Positions 31,892 to 42,862 of a stretch of 64,000 nucleotides of DNA are shown here, piece by piece. Position numbers and translations under genes: made by a program. The notes beneath the pieces are model-generated. The model did not search any database. It was not told the DNA's origin and was given only the letters and a program-made list of their open reading frames with translations. Each line of letters starts with the position of its first letter. The first letter of the stretch is position 1. Source of the stretch: Fructobacillus broussonetiae. GTDB taxonomy: Bacteria > Bacillota > Bacilli > Lactobacillales > Lactobacillaceae. The DNA lies in NCBI RefSeq assembly GCF_018437275.1, contig NZ_JAAMFK010000008.1:1-64000 (forward strand). The letters are read 5' to 3'.

Positions 31892-33244
31892 TTACTTCTT
31901 CAGGCGATTTTCGTAAACCTTGCTTTGTTCTTCGTAACCAGGCTTTCCTAGGAGCGCAAACATTGCGGTCTTATATGCTTCAACACCCGGTTGATTAAAG
32001 GGGTTGATGCCAAAGAGGTATCCAGAAATTCCAACGGCCATTTCGAAGAAGTAAATCATGTAACCCAACGTGTAGGCGTCTTGCTTTGGCAAGTGAACAG
32101 CCAAGTTTGGAACACCACCATCGACGTGGGCCATGACAACACCTTGGAAGGCCTTCGTGTTCACTTCATCAATGGTCTTTCCCTCAAGGTAAGCCAAACC
32201 ATCGTTGTTTTCAGCTTCGATTGGCAAGTCCAAGTTAGAAAGAGGGTTATCCAACTTCACAACCGTTTCAAAGAGGTCGCGACGACCTTCTTGGATGTAT
32301 TGACCAAGGGAGTGCAAGTCCGTTGAATAGTTTGCAGAAGAAGGGTAAATGCCCTTTTGATTCTTCCCTTCAGACTCACCCATCAACTGCTTCCACCATT
32401 CAGACAAGTACTGCATGCTTGGTTCCCAGTTAATTAAGAGCTCGGTTGTATACCCCTTGTCGTAAAGAATCCGACGGATTGCGGCATACTTGTATGCGTC
32501 GTTCTTCTTCAAATCCGAATCTGTGTATTCGTTTTTCGCATCTGCCGCCCCTTGCATCAAGGCGTCGATGTCAGCCCCAGAGGCAGCAATTGGCAACAAG
32601 CCGACGGCCGTCAAAACGGAGAAGCGACCGCCAATTCCATCAGGAATCGTGAAGGTTTCATAGTTTTTCAAAGCAGCTTCGCCATGCAGGGCGCCCACGT
32701 TAGCATCCGTCGTGGCGTAAATGCGCTTTTTGGCACCTTCTTCACCATACTTCTTTTCAAGTAACTGCTTGAAAACTCGGAAAGCCATTGATGGTTCCGT
32801 TGTCGTTCCGGATTTAGAAATCACGTTCACCGAAAAGTCCTGGTCCCCCAAGACGCGAATCAAGTCATTCAAGTAAGAAGCAGAAGTTGAGTTTCCAGCG
32901 TAATAAATCTTCACGCCGTCACGTTCTTCATCCGACAATTCGTTTGAAAACATTGGGTGCAAGAAATCAATGGCCATTTTGGCACCGAGGTATGAACCAC
33001 CAATTCCGATGACAACCAGCGCCTTTGATTCGGACTTAATTTTCTGTGCAGCCTTCTTGATGCGGTCAAATTCCGCCTTATCATAAGTTTCTGGCCAGTC
33101 GATCCAGTCCGTGTAATCCGCACCGGCTCCAGTTCCATTCCGCAAGGTTTGGTCAGCCATCGTAACAAGTGGTTGCATCTCATCTAATTCGTGATCAGCG
33201 ACAAACGGTGCGATGTCTTTTGATTCAAACGTAATGTGTGCCAT
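31892..33244 (-). CDS. pgi: Glucose-6-phosphate isomerase
   Basis: A 450-aa cytosolic isomerase that interconverts glucose-6-P and fructose-6-P. The SIS-type sugar-phosphate sites are present: [53 protein letters not shown] and the C-terminal [12 protein letters not shown] with the catalytic Lys region. In this phosphoketolase organism it would link fructose or gluconeogenic carbon to the zwf-xfp route. GAAGG precedes the ATG. It is monocistronic, downstream of the deoxynucleoside kinase terminator. Confidence 0.97.
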   Translation of the reverse strand: MAHITFESKDIAPFVADHELDEMQPLVTMADQTLRNGTGAGADYTDWIDWPETYDKAEFDRIKKAAQKIKSESKALVVIGIGGSYLGAKMAIDFLHPMFSNELSDEERDGVKIYYAGNSTSASYLNDLIRVLGDQDFSVNVISKSGTTTEPSMAFRVFKQLLEKKYGEEGAKKRIYATTDANVGALHGEAALKNYETFTIPDGIGGRFSVLTAVGLLPIAASGADIDALMQGAADAKNEYTDSDLKKNDAYKYAAIRRILYDKGYTTELLINWEPSMQYLSEWWKQLMGESEGKNQKGIYPSSANYSTDLHSLGQYIQEGRRDLFETVVKLDNPLSNLDLPIEAENNDGLAYLEGKTIDEVNTKAFQGVVMAHVDGGVPNLAVHLPKQDAYTLGYMIYFFEMAVGISGYLFGINPFNQPGVEAYKTAMFALLGKPGYEEQSKVYENRLKK

Positions 33245-33366
33245 GTATTAACCTTCTTTAAGTGTTCTATCGTACTCTTATTATAACTTTTTGAGTGGTT
33301 GTTTTTCCAAAGCTTTTTCGCATTTCTCTTTGGATTTAACGTGCGCCTAGTCCAGCCTTATTCGGA

Positions 33367-33400
33367 CAAAAAAGCACTAGCAACAATGGCTAGTGCTTTT
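33367..33400 (-). terminator. Terminator of the deoxynucleoside kinase gene
   Basis: AAAAGCACTAG and CTAGTGCTTTTTT arms on the minus strand with a 9-nt loop lie 12 bp after the stop codon. Confidence 0.9.
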
Positions 33401-33411
33401 AGCATTGATGA

Positions 33412-34053
33412 TTAGCCCGCCTTGACTTCGGCAAGTTTTTCATCAATCATTTGAAGAACCTTTTCCTTAGCAGCTGGGTCTTCGACAAAGTTTAATTCAT
33501 CCCCGTTGATCAACAACTTTGGTGAACGATCGTATTGGTCAAACCAAGCTTCATAACGTTCGTTTAAGTCCTTGTAGTACTGGTACAAGTCCGGATCTTG
33601 TTCAACCTGTTCGAAAGGACGACCGCGTTTTTGGATGCGCTTTAACATCGTTTTTAAGGACACACGGACGTGAATCAAGAGGTCCGGTGTCTTTAACTGA
33701 TGTTCCTCATCAACTTCTTCTAAGACGTTGTTAACGAGGTCCTTGTAGATTTCTACCTCAGTTTGCGTCGCACGACCCAGGTCAGCGTTCAACTGGAAGA
33801 GCAAAGCGTCTTCAAAGATTGAACGGTCCAAAATGGCCGTTTCTTCCTTTTGCGCTTCCATGATTTGTTCGAGACGTGTGTTCAAGAAGTACACTTGGAG
33901 TAAGAAGGCGTACTTCTTTGGATCTTGGTAAAAGAGTGGCAGGATTGGGTTGTTATCCACGCTTTCGTAGTAGGCTTTTCCGCCCAGGTGTTCCGATAAG
34001 ATATCGGTCAAACTCGTTTTTCCGGCACCGATGGTCCCTGCCAATACAATCAT
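33412..34053 (-). CDS. Deoxynucleoside kinase (dAK/dGK type)
   Basis: A 213-aa P-loop kinase of purine or pyrimidine deoxynucleosides for dNTP salvage. Walker A is AGTIGAGKTSL at the N-terminus, AILDRSIFED carries the family DRS motif, and a lid with RIQKRGRPFEQ follows. Lactic acid bacteria usually carry paired dAK/dGK genes; only one is present in this window, and its base preference is not evident. An AGGAG lies before the ATG. Confidence 0.9.
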   Translation of the reverse strand: MIVLAGTIGAGKTSLTDILSEHLGGKAYYESVDNNPILPLFYQDPKKYAFLLQVYFLNTRLEQIMEAQKEETAILDRSIFEDALLFQLNADLGRATQTEVEIYKDLVNNVLEEVDEEHQLKTPDLLIHVRVSLKTMLKRIQKRGRPFEQVEQDPDLYQYYKDLNERYEAWFDQYDRSPKLLINGDELNFVEDPAAKEKVLQMIDEKLAEVKAG

Positions 34054-34138
34054 ATATTCATCTCCTAAAACTCACTTTCTTTAGTATAGCAAAGGAAAGA
34101 AAAAGATAGCAGTCTTGACATTCATAAATTCTTCAAAT

Positions 34139-34170
34139 AAAAAGCACCAGCGCTGTGCTGGTGCTTTTTT
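34139..34170 (-). terminator. Terminator of htrA
   Basis: AAAGCACCAGC and GCTGGTGCTTT arms with T6 on one side and A5 on the other lie about 20 bp beyond the htrA stop codon. Confidence 0.9.
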
Positions 34171-34191
34171 GAAGCTTATTTATCACTTTGG

Positions 34192-35316
34192 TTACGATTT
34201 CAAAGACTGGTTCAACTTCACGGTCACCGTCTTCTTTTCCGTACCACGGTAGTAGGTCAATTTAACCTTGTCGCCCACCTTGTGGCTGTGTAGCTTTTCC
34301 CGCAAATCAGCCTGCGAGCTAACTTTTTGTCCATCGATAGCAACAATGAGGTCGTACTTCTGCAACTTCGCCTTTGCAGCCGGTGAACCATCATTGACTT
34401 GGTAGATAACGACACCACCAGCCAAGTCAGTTGGCAACTTCAACGTGTCTTTTTGTTCGTCTGCTGGGACCTGCGAAAGGTTAATCATCGAAATTCCAAG
34501 TGCCGGACGTGTAACGGAACCGTACTTGACCAGCTTGTTCACGATATCAACCACCTGGTTAGAAGGAATGGCAAAACCAATCCCTTCAACAGCGGAACCT
34601 GAATTTGAGCTAGACAACTTCATGGAGTTGATTCCAACGACTTGTCCGGCCAGATTAATCAAGGCACCACCTGAGTTACCAGGATTAATGGCCGCATCCG
34701 TTTGGATAACCGTTGATCCGCCATAGTTTTGACTTGATTCAGAATCTGAGTTTACCAGGCGCTTTGTTGCCGAAACAATTCCTTCCGTTAAGGAAGAAGC
34801 ATACTGTGAACCAAGTGGAGAACCAATTGCCAACACCTTTTCACCGACAGAAAGAACATCGGAATCGCCAAAGGATGCGGCGGACAAGTCACTCGTATCA
34901 GACACCTTCAAAACAGCTAAGTCCGTTAAGGAATCCTTTCCGACGAGTTCAGCAACCTGCGTTTGGTTCCCGTGAGTGATGATTTGAATCTTTTTAGCAC
35001 CATCGATCACGTGGTTGTTGGTGACGATGAAGGCGGACCCATCCGCCTTCTTGTATACAACACCAGAACCTTCTGAAGATTCTTCGGTTTGATTCTTAAA
35101 GTTAATGACGGAAACCACGGCGTTTGCAACCTTGTTATATGCCGTGGAAGCAGTATCAGAGGAAAATAGCTTTTCAGTTTTGCTCGACTTGAGGGCGACT
35201 TTGGTATGGGTAACTTGATAGTTTTGGTAGATTTCTTGACCAGCAAGGACAGCTGACCCACCAATTAAACCGGCAAAGGCCCCGGCTAAAATTAACTTTG
35301 TAAGCTTATTTTCCAT
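34192..35316 (-). CDS. htrA: Membrane-anchored serine protease HtrA (DegP-like)
   Basis: A 374-aa surface protease that degrades misfolded exported proteins. An uncleaved N-terminal membrane helix (about 7-26) anchors it outside the cell. The trypsin-like domain carries the triad His102 (TNNHVIDG), Asp132 (TDLAVL) and Ser215 (GNSGGALI). One C-terminal PDZ domain follows (about 270-365, with GGVVIYQVNDGSPAAKA). The gene is 68 bp downstream of walK on the same strand with no terminator between, so it belongs to the walRK transcription unit. Confidence 0.96.
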   Translation of the reverse strand: MENKLTKLILAGAFAGLIGGSAVLAGQEIYQNYQVTHTKVALKSSKTEKLFSSDTASTAYNKVANAVVSVINFKNQTEESSEGSGVVYKKADGSAFIVTNNHVIDGAKKIQIITHGNQTQVAELVGKDSLTDLAVLKVSDTSDLSAASFGDSDVLSVGEKVLAIGSPLGSQYASSLTEGIVSATKRLVNSDSESSQNYGGSTVIQTDAAINPGNSGGALINLAGQVVGINSMKLSSSNSGSAVEGIGFAIPSNQVVDIVNKLVKYGSVTRPALGISMINLSQVPADEQKDTLKLPTDLAGGVVIYQVNDGSPAAKAKLQKYDLIVAIDGQKVSSQADLREKLHSHKVGDKVKLTYYRGTEKKTVTVKLNQSLKS

Positions 35317-35384
35317 ATCAAATCTCCAAATTTTACTGCTATCAGTTTAGCGAATCCCAATTAACTATAAATTAAGACAATTCA

Positions 35385-37229
35385 CTAATCATCCCAGTTG
35401 TTATCAGACTGAAGCAATTCATCATCAACAAAGGCAAGTTCCAATTTGAAAGTTGAGCCGACACCTTCTTCTGACTCCACCCAAATTTTACCACCGAATG
35501 TTTCAATCACTTCCTTCGAAATGGCCAACCCTAATCCAGTACCACCCATGGCACGAGAGCGGGACTTATCCACTCGGAAGAACCGATCGAAGACGCGCTC
35601 TTGGTCCTTCTTTGGAATTCCAAGCCCCTGATCAGAAATCGCCACTTGGACGTTTTCACCATGCTTTTGAAGGGTTACCGTGATGGTTCCACCATCCGGT
35701 GAATACTTCATCGCGTTGTTCAACAAGTTATCAAGCACTTGCATAATTTTGTCGTGATCAACGTCAACCCAGTACTCTTCTTCTGGAATGTGTCGCTCAA
35801 TCTTAAGCGGCTTCTTGTTCAGCTCGTTGTGGTCATTTGACAAAATCATGTCAAAACGGTCCAGGACAAAGTTCATTAAGGCGTTCAAGTTCACCAATTC
35901 CGTCTTAACTTCCATTGTTCCTTGGTCCATTCGAGACAATTCAAGCAAGTCTGAGACCATTCGCGTCATTCGACCCGTTTCATTTTGGATAACGGACAAG
36001 AAGTTGTCCATCACCTCTGGGTTCTCCTTCGCCCCTTCTACAAGGACTTCCACGTAGGAAGTAACCGTTGTCAATGGTGTTCGAAGTTCGTGGGAAACGT
36101 TTGAAACGAAGGCTTTTCGTTCTTCTTCGGTCTTCAACTGAACCGTAACGTCGCGCAGAATCAAGATTAAGGCATTAATCATTCCAGAAGGATCCTTAAT
36201 CATTGAAATTCGAACTTCAATAATTCGATCACCCAAATCCATCGTGAACGGCTTTTTCGTTTTAATTAAGTCACGAATGTTTTGGTATTCTGGCATGTCC
36301 AAAATATCAAAGACGGGCTTTCCAAGTGTTTCGTACTCGTTGATCTTCAAGTAATTGGAAGCCACTTGGTTAATGATGGTTAAACGACCACGCGCATCCG
36401 TCAGTAAGACTCCGTCGTTCATGTGGTGCAAAACAGAGTAGAGACGGTTCTTTTCGTTTGAAATCATTTCCGTTGATGACGCAATCTTTTGCGACATCAC
36501 GTTAACCGACTGTGCCAACTGAGCGATTTCGTTCGAACCGCCAATCTTGTTGACCATGGCGTAATCACCAGCGGTAATTCGAGCCGTCTGTTTGGAAATT
36601 TGTTCAATTGGTCGTGTCACTGTTCGCGAAAGGATAACCGCTAAGTAGAAGGCGGCCACCACCGTCAAAATACCGGCCAAAATAAAGAGCCACATAATTC
36701 GACGGGCATTCGCGTAGATTTGGTGAAGGTTTCCATAGACAACGACGGCCCCGACCGTTTTGCCCTTATCGCCCTTCAAGACATTTGTCACAATGACTTC
36801 TTGTCCACGGGCGCCATCGTTTGTTCGAACTTTTCGGTAGGCCAGATCACCACGCAGAGCCAACTTCGTGTTGGTATCCAAACGTTTTGTGACTGTCCCC
36901 TTCTTCTTCAGTTCTTTTTGATCGGTCACAACTGATCCATTTTGATCATAAACCACGACGTTATCAACCATTCGATCGTCAAAGTCAATGACGGCCCGGT
37001 GCATCGTGTTCTGTGCGTCTTCACTATCCGGTTTGTTCAATCCGTCAATCACCTGATTTTGGATGTAAGACGGCATTGTCAGCTTATCTTGGGAAGAAAC
37101 TAAATCAGAATGTTCGATTTGATGAACGAAGAAAACACCAATCGATTCAAATAAGACGACAAAAAAAAGGACAAAAACCAGTGACATCCGGAAGCGAATT
37201 GATTGTAGAATACTTGAAAAAATCTTCAT
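35385..37229 (-). CDS. walK: Sensor histidine kinase WalK
   Basis: A 614-aa essential cell-wall sensor kinase. Two membrane helices (about 14-36 and 180-204) flank an extracellular PAS-like sensor. A HAMP linker, a cytosolic PAS domain (ILHHMNDGVLLTDARGRLTIIN region), the HisKA box FVSNVSHELRTPLTTV with the phosphorylated His, and the HATPase domain (DNLLNNAMKYSPDGG, GLGIPKKDQERVFDRF, GGTGLGLAISKEVI) follow. It phosphorylates WalR, encoded 41 bp upstream. The usual walH, walI and walJ genes do not follow; htrA does. Confidence 0.96.
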   Translation of the reverse strand: MKIFSSILQSIRFRMSLVFVLFFVVLFESIGVFFVHQIEHSDLVSSQDKLTMPSYIQNQVIDGLNKPDSEDAQNTMHRAVIDFDDRMVDNVVVYDQNGSVVTDQKELKKKGTVTKRLDTNTKLALRGDLAYRKVRTNDGARGQEVIVTNVLKGDKGKTVGAVVVYGNLHQIYANARRIMWLFILAGILTVVAAFYLAVILSRTVTRPIEQISKQTARITAGDYAMVNKIGGSNEIAQLAQSVNVMSQKIASSTEMISNEKNRLYSVLHHMNDGVLLTDARGRLTIINQVASNYLKINEYETLGKPVFDILDMPEYQNIRDLIKTKKPFTMDLGDRIIEVRISMIKDPSGMINALILILRDVTVQLKTEEERKAFVSNVSHELRTPLTTVTSYVEVLVEGAKENPEVMDNFLSVIQNETGRMTRMVSDLLELSRMDQGTMEVKTELVNLNALMNFVLDRFDMILSNDHNELNKKPLKIERHIPEEEYWVDVDHDKIMQVLDNLLNNAMKYSPDGGTITVTLQKHGENVQVAISDQGLGIPKKDQERVFDRFFRVDKSRSRAMGGTGLGLAISKEVIETFGGKIWVESEEGVGSTFKLELAFVDDELLQSDNNWDD

Positions 37230-37270
37230 TTTCGCACTTCGGCTACTGCCTTGTCCCCCTTAAATTGTGT

Positions 37271-37981
37271 TTAGTTTGCTTGCTTACCTGATGAGAGATA
37301 GTATCCTACTCCACGACGAGTTCCTAACCATACTGGGTGAGAAGGCACGTCTTCAATCTTTTCACGCAAACGACGAACCGTAACATCGACGGCACGCACA
37401 TCACCAAAGTAGTCATAACCCCAAACTTGACGAAGCAAGTTTTCACGGTTCATGACTTGGCCAATGTGTTGCGCCATGTAAGCCAACAATTCGAATTCAC
37501 GGTGTGTCAATTCGACATCAACGCCGTCCTTTGTCACCATGTAAGTCTTGGTATGGATAACCAAGTTACCCAATTGGATATCATCTTGGTTTGTGGCGTT
37601 ATCATCGTTTTGGCCTTGCGTGTGACGGTTACGAAGGTTAGCCTTAACACGGGCAACCAATTCACGGTTTGAGAATGGCTTCGTAATGTAATCATCAGCT
37701 CCCATTTCAAGTCCGATAACCTTATCGATTTCGGAATCCTTGGCCGTTACCATGATAACCGGTGTCTTATCCTTCGCACGAATCTGGCGGAGCACTTCGA
37801 TTCCTTCGATTTCAGGCAACATTTGATCCAACAAGACCAAGTCAGGATTTTCAGACTTGTACAAGTCCAAAGCTTCCTTACCGTCAGCTGCTGTAACAAC
37901 TTCGTATCCTTCTTTTACCAAGTTGAATTTAATGATATCTGAAATAGGCTTTTCGTCATCTACGACTAAAACCTTATACAT
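37271..37981 (-). CDS. walR: Response regulator WalR
   Basis: A 236-aa OmpR-type regulator of cell-wall hydrolase genes. The receiver has the acidic pair DDE, the phospho-acceptor Asp in [10 protein letters not shown], the Thr switch VTAKD and Lys in [11 protein letters not shown]. The winged-helix domain carries [26 protein letters not shown] and VRRLREKIE. The start was set at the ATG at 37981 ([10 protein letters not shown]), with GGAG about 9 nt before it; an ATG five codons earlier lacks a site. It is the first gene of walR-walK-htrA. A TACAAT hexamer about 45 bp upstream may be the -10. Confidence 0.97.
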   Translation of the reverse strand: MYKVLVVDDEKPISDIIKFNLVKEGYEVVTAADGKEALDLYKSENPDLVLLDQMLPEIEGIEVLRQIRAKDKTPVIMVTAKDSEIDKVIGLEMGADDYITKPFSNRELVARVKANLRNRHTQGQNDDNATNQDDIQLGNLVIHTKTYMVTKDGVDVELTHREFELLAYMAQHIGQVMNRENLLRQVWGYDYFGDVRAVDVTVRRLREKIEDVPSHPVWLGTRRGVGYYLSSGKQAN

Positions 37982-38073
37982 AACCCCACGCTCCATTTAA
38001 AAAATTACTATATATGAGTAATTGTAACACAGTTGTGGCGTATGTTGACTTTTTTACTAAAATTGCTTCCATA

Positions 38074-38119
38074 AAAAAAGACCCTAATTTCGGCGCGCAT
38101 GCCTCTACTAGGGTCTTTT
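38074..38119 (-). terminator. Terminator of prs
   Basis: AAAAGACCCTA and TAGGGTCTTTT arms around a GC-rich loop that contains a small GCGCGC-like self-complementary patch. It lies between the prs stop codon and the walR promoter region. Confidence 0.8.
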
Positions 38120-38185
38120 GGTTCAATATCACGTTGATTCGTAAGATAAAAACGTCATATTTGTACCAGAAATCACTTATTTCAT

Positions 38186-39166
38186 TTATTGATTGCGACG
38201 ACGGAAACGGTGCTTGAACATTGGTGAGATGGCTTCGTTCATGGATACACGACGAATGGCTTCACCAATCAATTCACCAACTGACACAATTTCCAACTTG
38301 TCGAACTTCTTTGAGTCAGGCAAGTTGATGGAGTCGGTCACGATAACCTTCGTGAAGACGGAGTTTTGTAAGCGTTCCAAAGCGGGTCCTGAGAACACCG
38401 CGTGAGATGCTGCAACGTAAACTTCCTTGGCACCGTGTTCCAATACCAATTGAGCACCTTGGGTAATCGTACCGGCCGTATCGATCATGTCGTCGACCAT
38501 GATGGCCGTCTTTCCAGCAACATCACCAACGATTGAACCAACTTCGGCAACGTTTGGCTTTGGTCGTCGCTTGTCGATAACAGCAACAGGTGCGTCCAAT
38601 CCAAGCATGTTGTTCAAGTTACGGGCACGGGTCATTCCACCATGGTCAGGTGAAACAACAACGGCGTTTTCCTTGTCGGCAATCCCCGTTTCAATCAAGT
38701 AGTCAGCCAAAAGTGGCGCACCTTGAAGGTGGTCCATTGGCAAGTCGAAGAATCCTTGGATTTGCGCAGCGTGCAAATCAAGGGCCATGACACGGGTGGC
38801 ACCAGCACGTTCGATCATGTTGGCAACCAACTTGGCCGTGATTGGTTCGCGTGAGCGAGCCTTGCGGTCCTGACGAGCGTATCCATAGTATGGCAGAACA
38901 ACGTTGATTTGTTCAGCAGATGCCCGCTTCAAGGCATCAATCATAATCAAGAGTTCCATCAAGTTATCGTTAACCGGTTGTGACGTTGACTGGATAACGA
39001 AAACATTGGCACCACGAACAGATTCTTCGATGTTAATCTGTACTTCACCGTCAGCGAAGCGCTTAACGGAAATATCAGAAAGTGGCACACCAACTTCGGC
39101 TGCGATCTTTTCAGCTAAAGGATGATTCGATGACAGGGAAAAAAGTTTAAGATTTGACTGTGACAT
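38186..39166 (-). CDS. prs: Ribose-phosphate pyrophosphokinase
   Basis: A 326-aa cytosolic enzyme that makes PRPP from ribose-5-P and ATP, the entry to purine, pyrimidine, His and Trp synthesis. Family landmarks: [40 protein letters not shown] (ATP and catalytic loop), [15 protein letters not shown] and the PRPP-binding [15 protein letters not shown]. The length and the class I motif set are complete. The gene is monocistronic with its own terminator. Confidence 0.97.
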   Translation of the reverse strand: MSQSNLKLFSLSSNHPLAEKIAAEVGVPLSDISVKRFADGEVQINIEESVRGANVFVIQSTSQPVNDNLMELLIMIDALKRASAEQINVVLPYYGYARQDRKARSREPITAKLVANMIERAGATRVMALDLHAAQIQGFFDLPMDHLQGAPLLADYLIETGIADKENAVVVSPDHGGMTRARNLNNMLGLDAPVAVIDKRRPKPNVAEVGSIVGDVAGKTAIMVDDMIDTAGTITQGAQLVLEHGAKEVYVAASHAVFSGPALERLQNSVFTKVIVTDSINLPDSKKFDKLEIVSVGELIGEAIRRVSMNEAISPMFKHRFRRRNQ

Positions 39167-39278
39167 AGACTACTCCAAGCGTAAATTGACTAATTCAATG
39201 TCTATTATACCAATAATTGACGCAAAACTGGATAGAAAAAAGGGCGATTTTCCATCGACCTTTCCTTTTTCAGATGCC

Positions 39279-39295
39279 AAAGTCAAACCCGGTCC
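39279..39295 (+). repeat. Dispersed AAAGTCAAACCCGG motif copy
   Basis: AAAGTCAAACCCGGTCC, abutting the stop codon of the HAD gene. It is the half-hairpin version. Confidence 0.6.
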
Positions 39296-40114
39296 TTACT
39301 TGTTTAAAGCGTACTTGTTAATGGCGTTCGCCACACCATCATGGTTGTTGTCCGTCGTTTCAACGTTTGCCGTTTCTTTAATCAATGGCACGGCATTTCC
39401 CATTGCTACACCGATTCCAGCAGCCTCAATCATCGTCACATCATTTTCCTGATCTCCGATGGCCATTGTTTCTTCGGGTTTGATTCCGAGCTTATCCGCC
39501 AAGGCCAACATCGCCTTCCCCTTTGAAGCAATTTTGTTCATAAATTCCAAGTTATTTGGCGTTGAACGAACGACGTTCGCACGGTTCTTCAAGTCCGCTG
39601 GAACAGAAGCTTGGACACGGTCCATTTCGTCTTCTTCACCAATAATCATTGCCTTAACGAAAGGTACATCCTTTAATTCCTTCACAGAATCAATCGTCTT
39701 CAAGGGCAATTGAACGACGTAGTTTTCTTGAGCGACAAAAACGTTTGATTCACGATTCAACGTGTAGGCGTATTCGTCTGATTCAACTTGCAAGTAGGCC
39801 TTTTCTTTTTGTGCATAAGCCAAGGCTTCCTCAAACAAATCCCACGGCAATGATTCATGGTAAACGTCCGTTGCATGATCAGTTGAACGTGCAACACCAC
39901 CATTGTGCGTGATGACATACTTGTCGTTAGCAACCAGTCCTAAGTCAGAAATAACCTTTTTCACACCTGTTGCAGGTCGTCCCGTTGTGATAACAACATA
40001 AATGCCAGCTTCAGTTGCTTCCGTAACAGCCTTTTTCACGGCCGGCGTAATCTCTCGGCTGTCATTCAAAAGTGTTCCGTCGATATCAATCGAAATTAAT
40101 TTAATCGTATTCAT
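39296..40114 (-). CDS. Cof-type HAD-IIB phosphatase (YidA-like)
   Basis: A 272-aa sugar-phosphate phosphatase candidate. The nucleophile motif is ISIDIDGTLL (DxD), motif II is VITTGRP, motif III Lys is in NKIASKGKAMLALADKLGI, and motif IV is MAIGDQENDVTMIEAA. The cap is the large IIB type. The substrate is not identifiable from sequence. It is a single gene without an operon partner; the prs promoter region lies downstream. Confidence 0.92.
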   Translation of the reverse strand: MNTIKLISIDIDGTLLNDSREITPAVKKAVTEATEAGIYVVITTGRPATGVKKVISDLGLVANDKYVITHNGGVARSTDHATDVYHESLPWDLFEEALAYAQKEKAYLQVESDEYAYTLNRESNVFVAQENYVVQLPLKTIDSVKELKDVPFVKAMIIGEEDEMDRVQASVPADLKNRANVVRSTPNNLEFMNKIASKGKAMLALADKLGIKPEETMAIGDQENDVTMIEAAGIGVAMGNAVPLIKETANVETTDNNHDGVANAINKYALNK

Positions 40115-40175
40115 AGCGGTTTTCCTTCCTCAATTAGGGCTATTATAGCAGAATTCATCCGTCTTTTTTGTATAA

Positions 40176-40204
40176 AAAAAGAGCCAGCTTTCGCTAGCTC
40201 TTTT
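40176..40204 (-). terminator. Terminator of xfp
   Basis: AAAAGAGC-AGC and GCT-GCTCTTTT arms with a TTTC loop, one mismatch, and T-run on the minus strand, lie about 16 bp after the xfp stop codon. Confidence 0.85.
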
Positions 40205-40220
40205 GAAGGGAGTGTTCAGC

Positions 40221-42674
40221 TTACTTCAAAGCTGACCATTGCCACTTCGTAAATTCTTCAATGTCGCGACCTTCTTCACGGGTAACCTTGAAGTGCTTTG
40301 CCAAGATGTCATCCATCTTTGAGATGAATGTGTCGGCAGCAGCTTGGTCGATTACGCCACGTCCTGAAAGGACTTCAACGGCTTCCTTGGCTTGGTGGAA
40401 GCGGTCAAGGTGTGAGTAAACACGCATGTCGTAAGTAGTGGTGATGTCACCATCTTCACGGTAACCGTGAACGTAAACATCTCCGCGGAACTTACGTTCG
40501 AAGAAGAATGATTCAACCAAGTCTTCGTATCCGTGGAATCCGAAGATAACTGGTGTATCAGCTTGGAAGTACTTGTTGAATTCTTCAGCTGACAATTCAC
40601 GTTCGTCGTTTCCAGCAGCTTCAGACTTCTTTTGCAAACGAAGCAATTCAACAACGTTTACATAACGGAACTTAACTGATGGGAATTCTTGGTTAACCAA
40701 CCACAAGGCGGCCAACGTTTCGATCGTTGGTTCAGTACCTGCAGAAGCAAAGGTAATGTCGACGTCACCTGATGGTGCAGTAGATGCCCAGTCGATTGTC
40801 TTCAAACCTTCGTTAGCAAGGACTTCAGCTTCAGCAGCTGAGAACCATTGTTGACGTGGTTGCTTTGAGATAACCAAGTGGTTAACCTTTGAGTGTTCTG
40901 AGAAGGCACGGTCCATCACAGCCAACGTTGCGTTACCATCGGCAGGCAAGTATTGACGGATGAAGTTTGACTTCTTTTCAGCCAAGTGAGTCAACATACC
41001 AGGATCTTGGTGAGTGTAACCGTTGTGATCTTGCTGGAATGCAGTTGACGTTGAGATGACGTTCAATGATGGGTAATCGTTACGCCATGCTTGTTCTGAT
41101 GCGTGACGCAACCACTTGAAGTGTTGCGTAAGCATTGAGTCAATAACACGCAAGAATGATTCGTATGATGCGAAGATTCCAACACGTCCAGTCAACGTGT
41201 AACCTTCCAACCAACCTTCAGCTTGGTGTTCTGACAATTGAGCATCCAAAATACGACCTTCTGGAGCTTCGAATTGGTCGTTAGGGTTCTTCACTTCTTC
41301 CATCCATTGACGGTTAGTCGTGTCGAACAATGACCAGAGACGGTTTGACATCGTTTCGTCAGGTCCGAAGAAACGGAATGACTTAGGGTTCATTTGCATT
41401 ACCTTTTCAAGGTAAGTTGACAAAGTGAACATGTCCATGTTGTGGTTTGCGTCAGGCAACAACGTTCCACGGTTATCATCGTTGATATCGTTTACGAAGT
41501 TGTGCCAGTCTGGCAAGTCCAAGTCCTTCAAAGCTTCGCCGCGCTTACGTCCACCGTTCGTGATTGGGTTAGCAGACATACGCTTGTCGCCCTTAGGAGC
41601 GATCGCCTTCAATTCATCCTTCAATGAACCATCAGCGTTGAACAATTCTTCAGGCTTGTATGAATTCATCCATTCTTCGAATTGTGGCAAAGTTTCCAAG
41701 TTGTTTTGGCCAAGTGGCAATGGAACTTGGTGGGCACGGAATGAATCTTCGATTGGCATTCCCTTAAGGTCGTGTGTTGGTCCACCCCAACCCTTAGGCA
41801 AGCGAGCGATGATTACAGGCCATGCAGGAATCGTACCATCTTCGTACTTTCCGTTTTCACGGGCATCCTTTTGGATAGCTTGGATGTCTTCGATGGCTTC
41901 GTCCATAACCTTAGCAGTCTTTTCGTGGTAAGCCATGTAGTCGTGGATGTCGTCGTTTTCGATGAAACGAGCTGAGAATCCAAGACCCTTGAAGAAGTTT
42001 GTGATTTCTTCGTCTGACATACGTGAGAAGATCGTTGGGTTAGAAATCTTAAATCCGTTCAAGTCCAAGATTGGCAAAACAGCACCATCGTTCTTGGCGT
42101 TCAAGAACTTGATTGAGTGCCATGAAGTCATTGATGGACCAGTTTCGGCTTCACCATCACCAACAACTGCGAAAGCAATTTGGTCAGGGTTATCCAAAAC
42201 AGCACCGTAGGCGTGAGACAATGAGTAACCCAATTCTCCACCTTCGTGCAAAGAACCTGGTGTTTGGGCCGTCATGTGAGAACCAATTCCACCTGGGAAT
42301 GAGAAGCGCTTGAACAACGTTGACATACCCTTCAAGTCTTGTGTAACTTCTGGGTAGTCTTCCGTGTATTCACCATCGAGGTAGGCGTTCGTAACCATAA
42401 CCTGGCCACCGTGTCCTGGACCACCGATGTAGAACATGTTCAAGTCATACTTGTTGATCAGACGGTTTGCGTGAGCGTACAAGAAAGTTTGACCAGAGAT
42501 CGTTCCCCAGTGCCCGATAGGCTTAACCTTCACGTCTTCAGCTTGAATTGGCGTCTTAGTAACTGAGAACAATGGGTTTGACTTCAAAAAAATCATCCCA
42601 GCTGACAAGTAGTTGGTTGCGCGCCACCACTTATCAACGAGTTCCAAGTACTCTTTTGAGTTGTAATCAACCAT
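40221..42674 (-). CDS. xfp: Xylulose-5-phosphate/fructose-6-phosphate phosphoketolase
   Basis: An 817-aa thiamine-diphosphate enzyme that cleaves xylulose-5-P with phosphate to acetyl-phosphate and glyceraldehyde-3-P, the central step of heterolactic fermentation. Landmarks are [55 protein letters not shown] (the ThDP site), [18 protein letters not shown] and the C-terminal WQWSALK. A full-length gene with AAGGAG before the ATG. A strong promoter is at 42746-42774, and a perfect palindrome upstream (42824-42849) resembles one in front of the neighbouring gntR, so GntR control is likely. Confidence 0.97.
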   Translation of the reverse strand: MVDYNSKEYLELVDKWWRATNYLSAGMIFLKSNPLFSVTKTPIQAEDVKVKPIGHWGTISGQTFLYAHANRLINKYDLNMFYIGGPGHGGQVMVTNAYLDGEYTEDYPEVTQDLKGMSTLFKRFSFPGGIGSHMTAQTPGSLHEGGELGYSLSHAYGAVLDNPDQIAFAVVGDGEAETGPSMTSWHSIKFLNAKNDGAVLPILDLNGFKISNPTIFSRMSDEEITNFFKGLGFSARFIENDDIHDYMAYHEKTAKVMDEAIEDIQAIQKDARENGKYEDGTIPAWPVIIARLPKGWGGPTHDLKGMPIEDSFRAHQVPLPLGQNNLETLPQFEEWMNSYKPEELFNADGSLKDELKAIAPKGDKRMSANPITNGGRKRGEALKDLDLPDWHNFVNDINDDNRGTLLPDANHNMDMFTLSTYLEKVMQMNPKSFRFFGPDETMSNRLWSLFDTTNRQWMEEVKNPNDQFEAPEGRILDAQLSEHQAEGWLEGYTLTGRVGIFASYESFLRVIDSMLTQHFKWLRHASEQAWRNDYPSLNVISTSTAFQQDHNGYTHQDPGMLTHLAEKKSNFIRQYLPADGNATLAVMDRAFSEHSKVNHLVISKQPRQQWFSAAEAEVLANEGLKTIDWASTAPSGDVDITFASAGTEPTIETLAALWLVNQEFPSVKFRYVNVVELLRLQKKSEAAGNDERELSAEEFNKYFQADTPVIFGFHGYEDLVESFFFERKFRGDVYVHGYREDGDITTTYDMRVYSHLDRFHQAKEAVEVLSGRGVIDQAAADTFISKMDDILAKHFKVTREEGRDIEEFTKWQWSALK

Positions 42675-42745
42675 GTAAATAGTACTCCTTTTTTCTTTAC
42701 ACGAAGGACGCTTATGCGTTCCTCCGATTAAATATTTACAAGTAC

Positions 42746-42774
42746 ATTATATCGAGTGACAAATGGTGATTCAA
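42746..42774 (-). promoter_or_regulatory. Main promoter of xfp
   Basis: The -35 TTGAAT (42769-42774), 17-bp spacer and perfect -10 TATAAT (42746-42751) match a strong housekeeping promoter. The leader of about 65 nt contains a hairpin with GGA-CGC/GCG-TCC arms. Confidence 0.85.
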
Positions 42775-42823
42775 GAAAAACCAGCCCTTGGAAGCAACTT
42801 TCTCGATTTTGGTTGCATTTAAA

Positions 42824-42849
42824 TTATAATTGGACCGGTCCAATTATAA
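42824..42849. promoter_or_regulatory. 26-bp perfect palindrome upstream of xfp, probable GntR operator
   Basis: The left arm TTATAATTGGACC is followed directly by its exact inverse (GGTCCAATTATAA), without a spacer. It sits between the gntR stop codon and the xfp promoter, and its xfp-side arm carries a TATAAT on the minus strand that could be a second -10. Its core AATTGG-CCAATT resembles the site at 43609-43625. Confidence 0.65.
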
Positions 42850-42862
42850 GAACTTGATTTTC

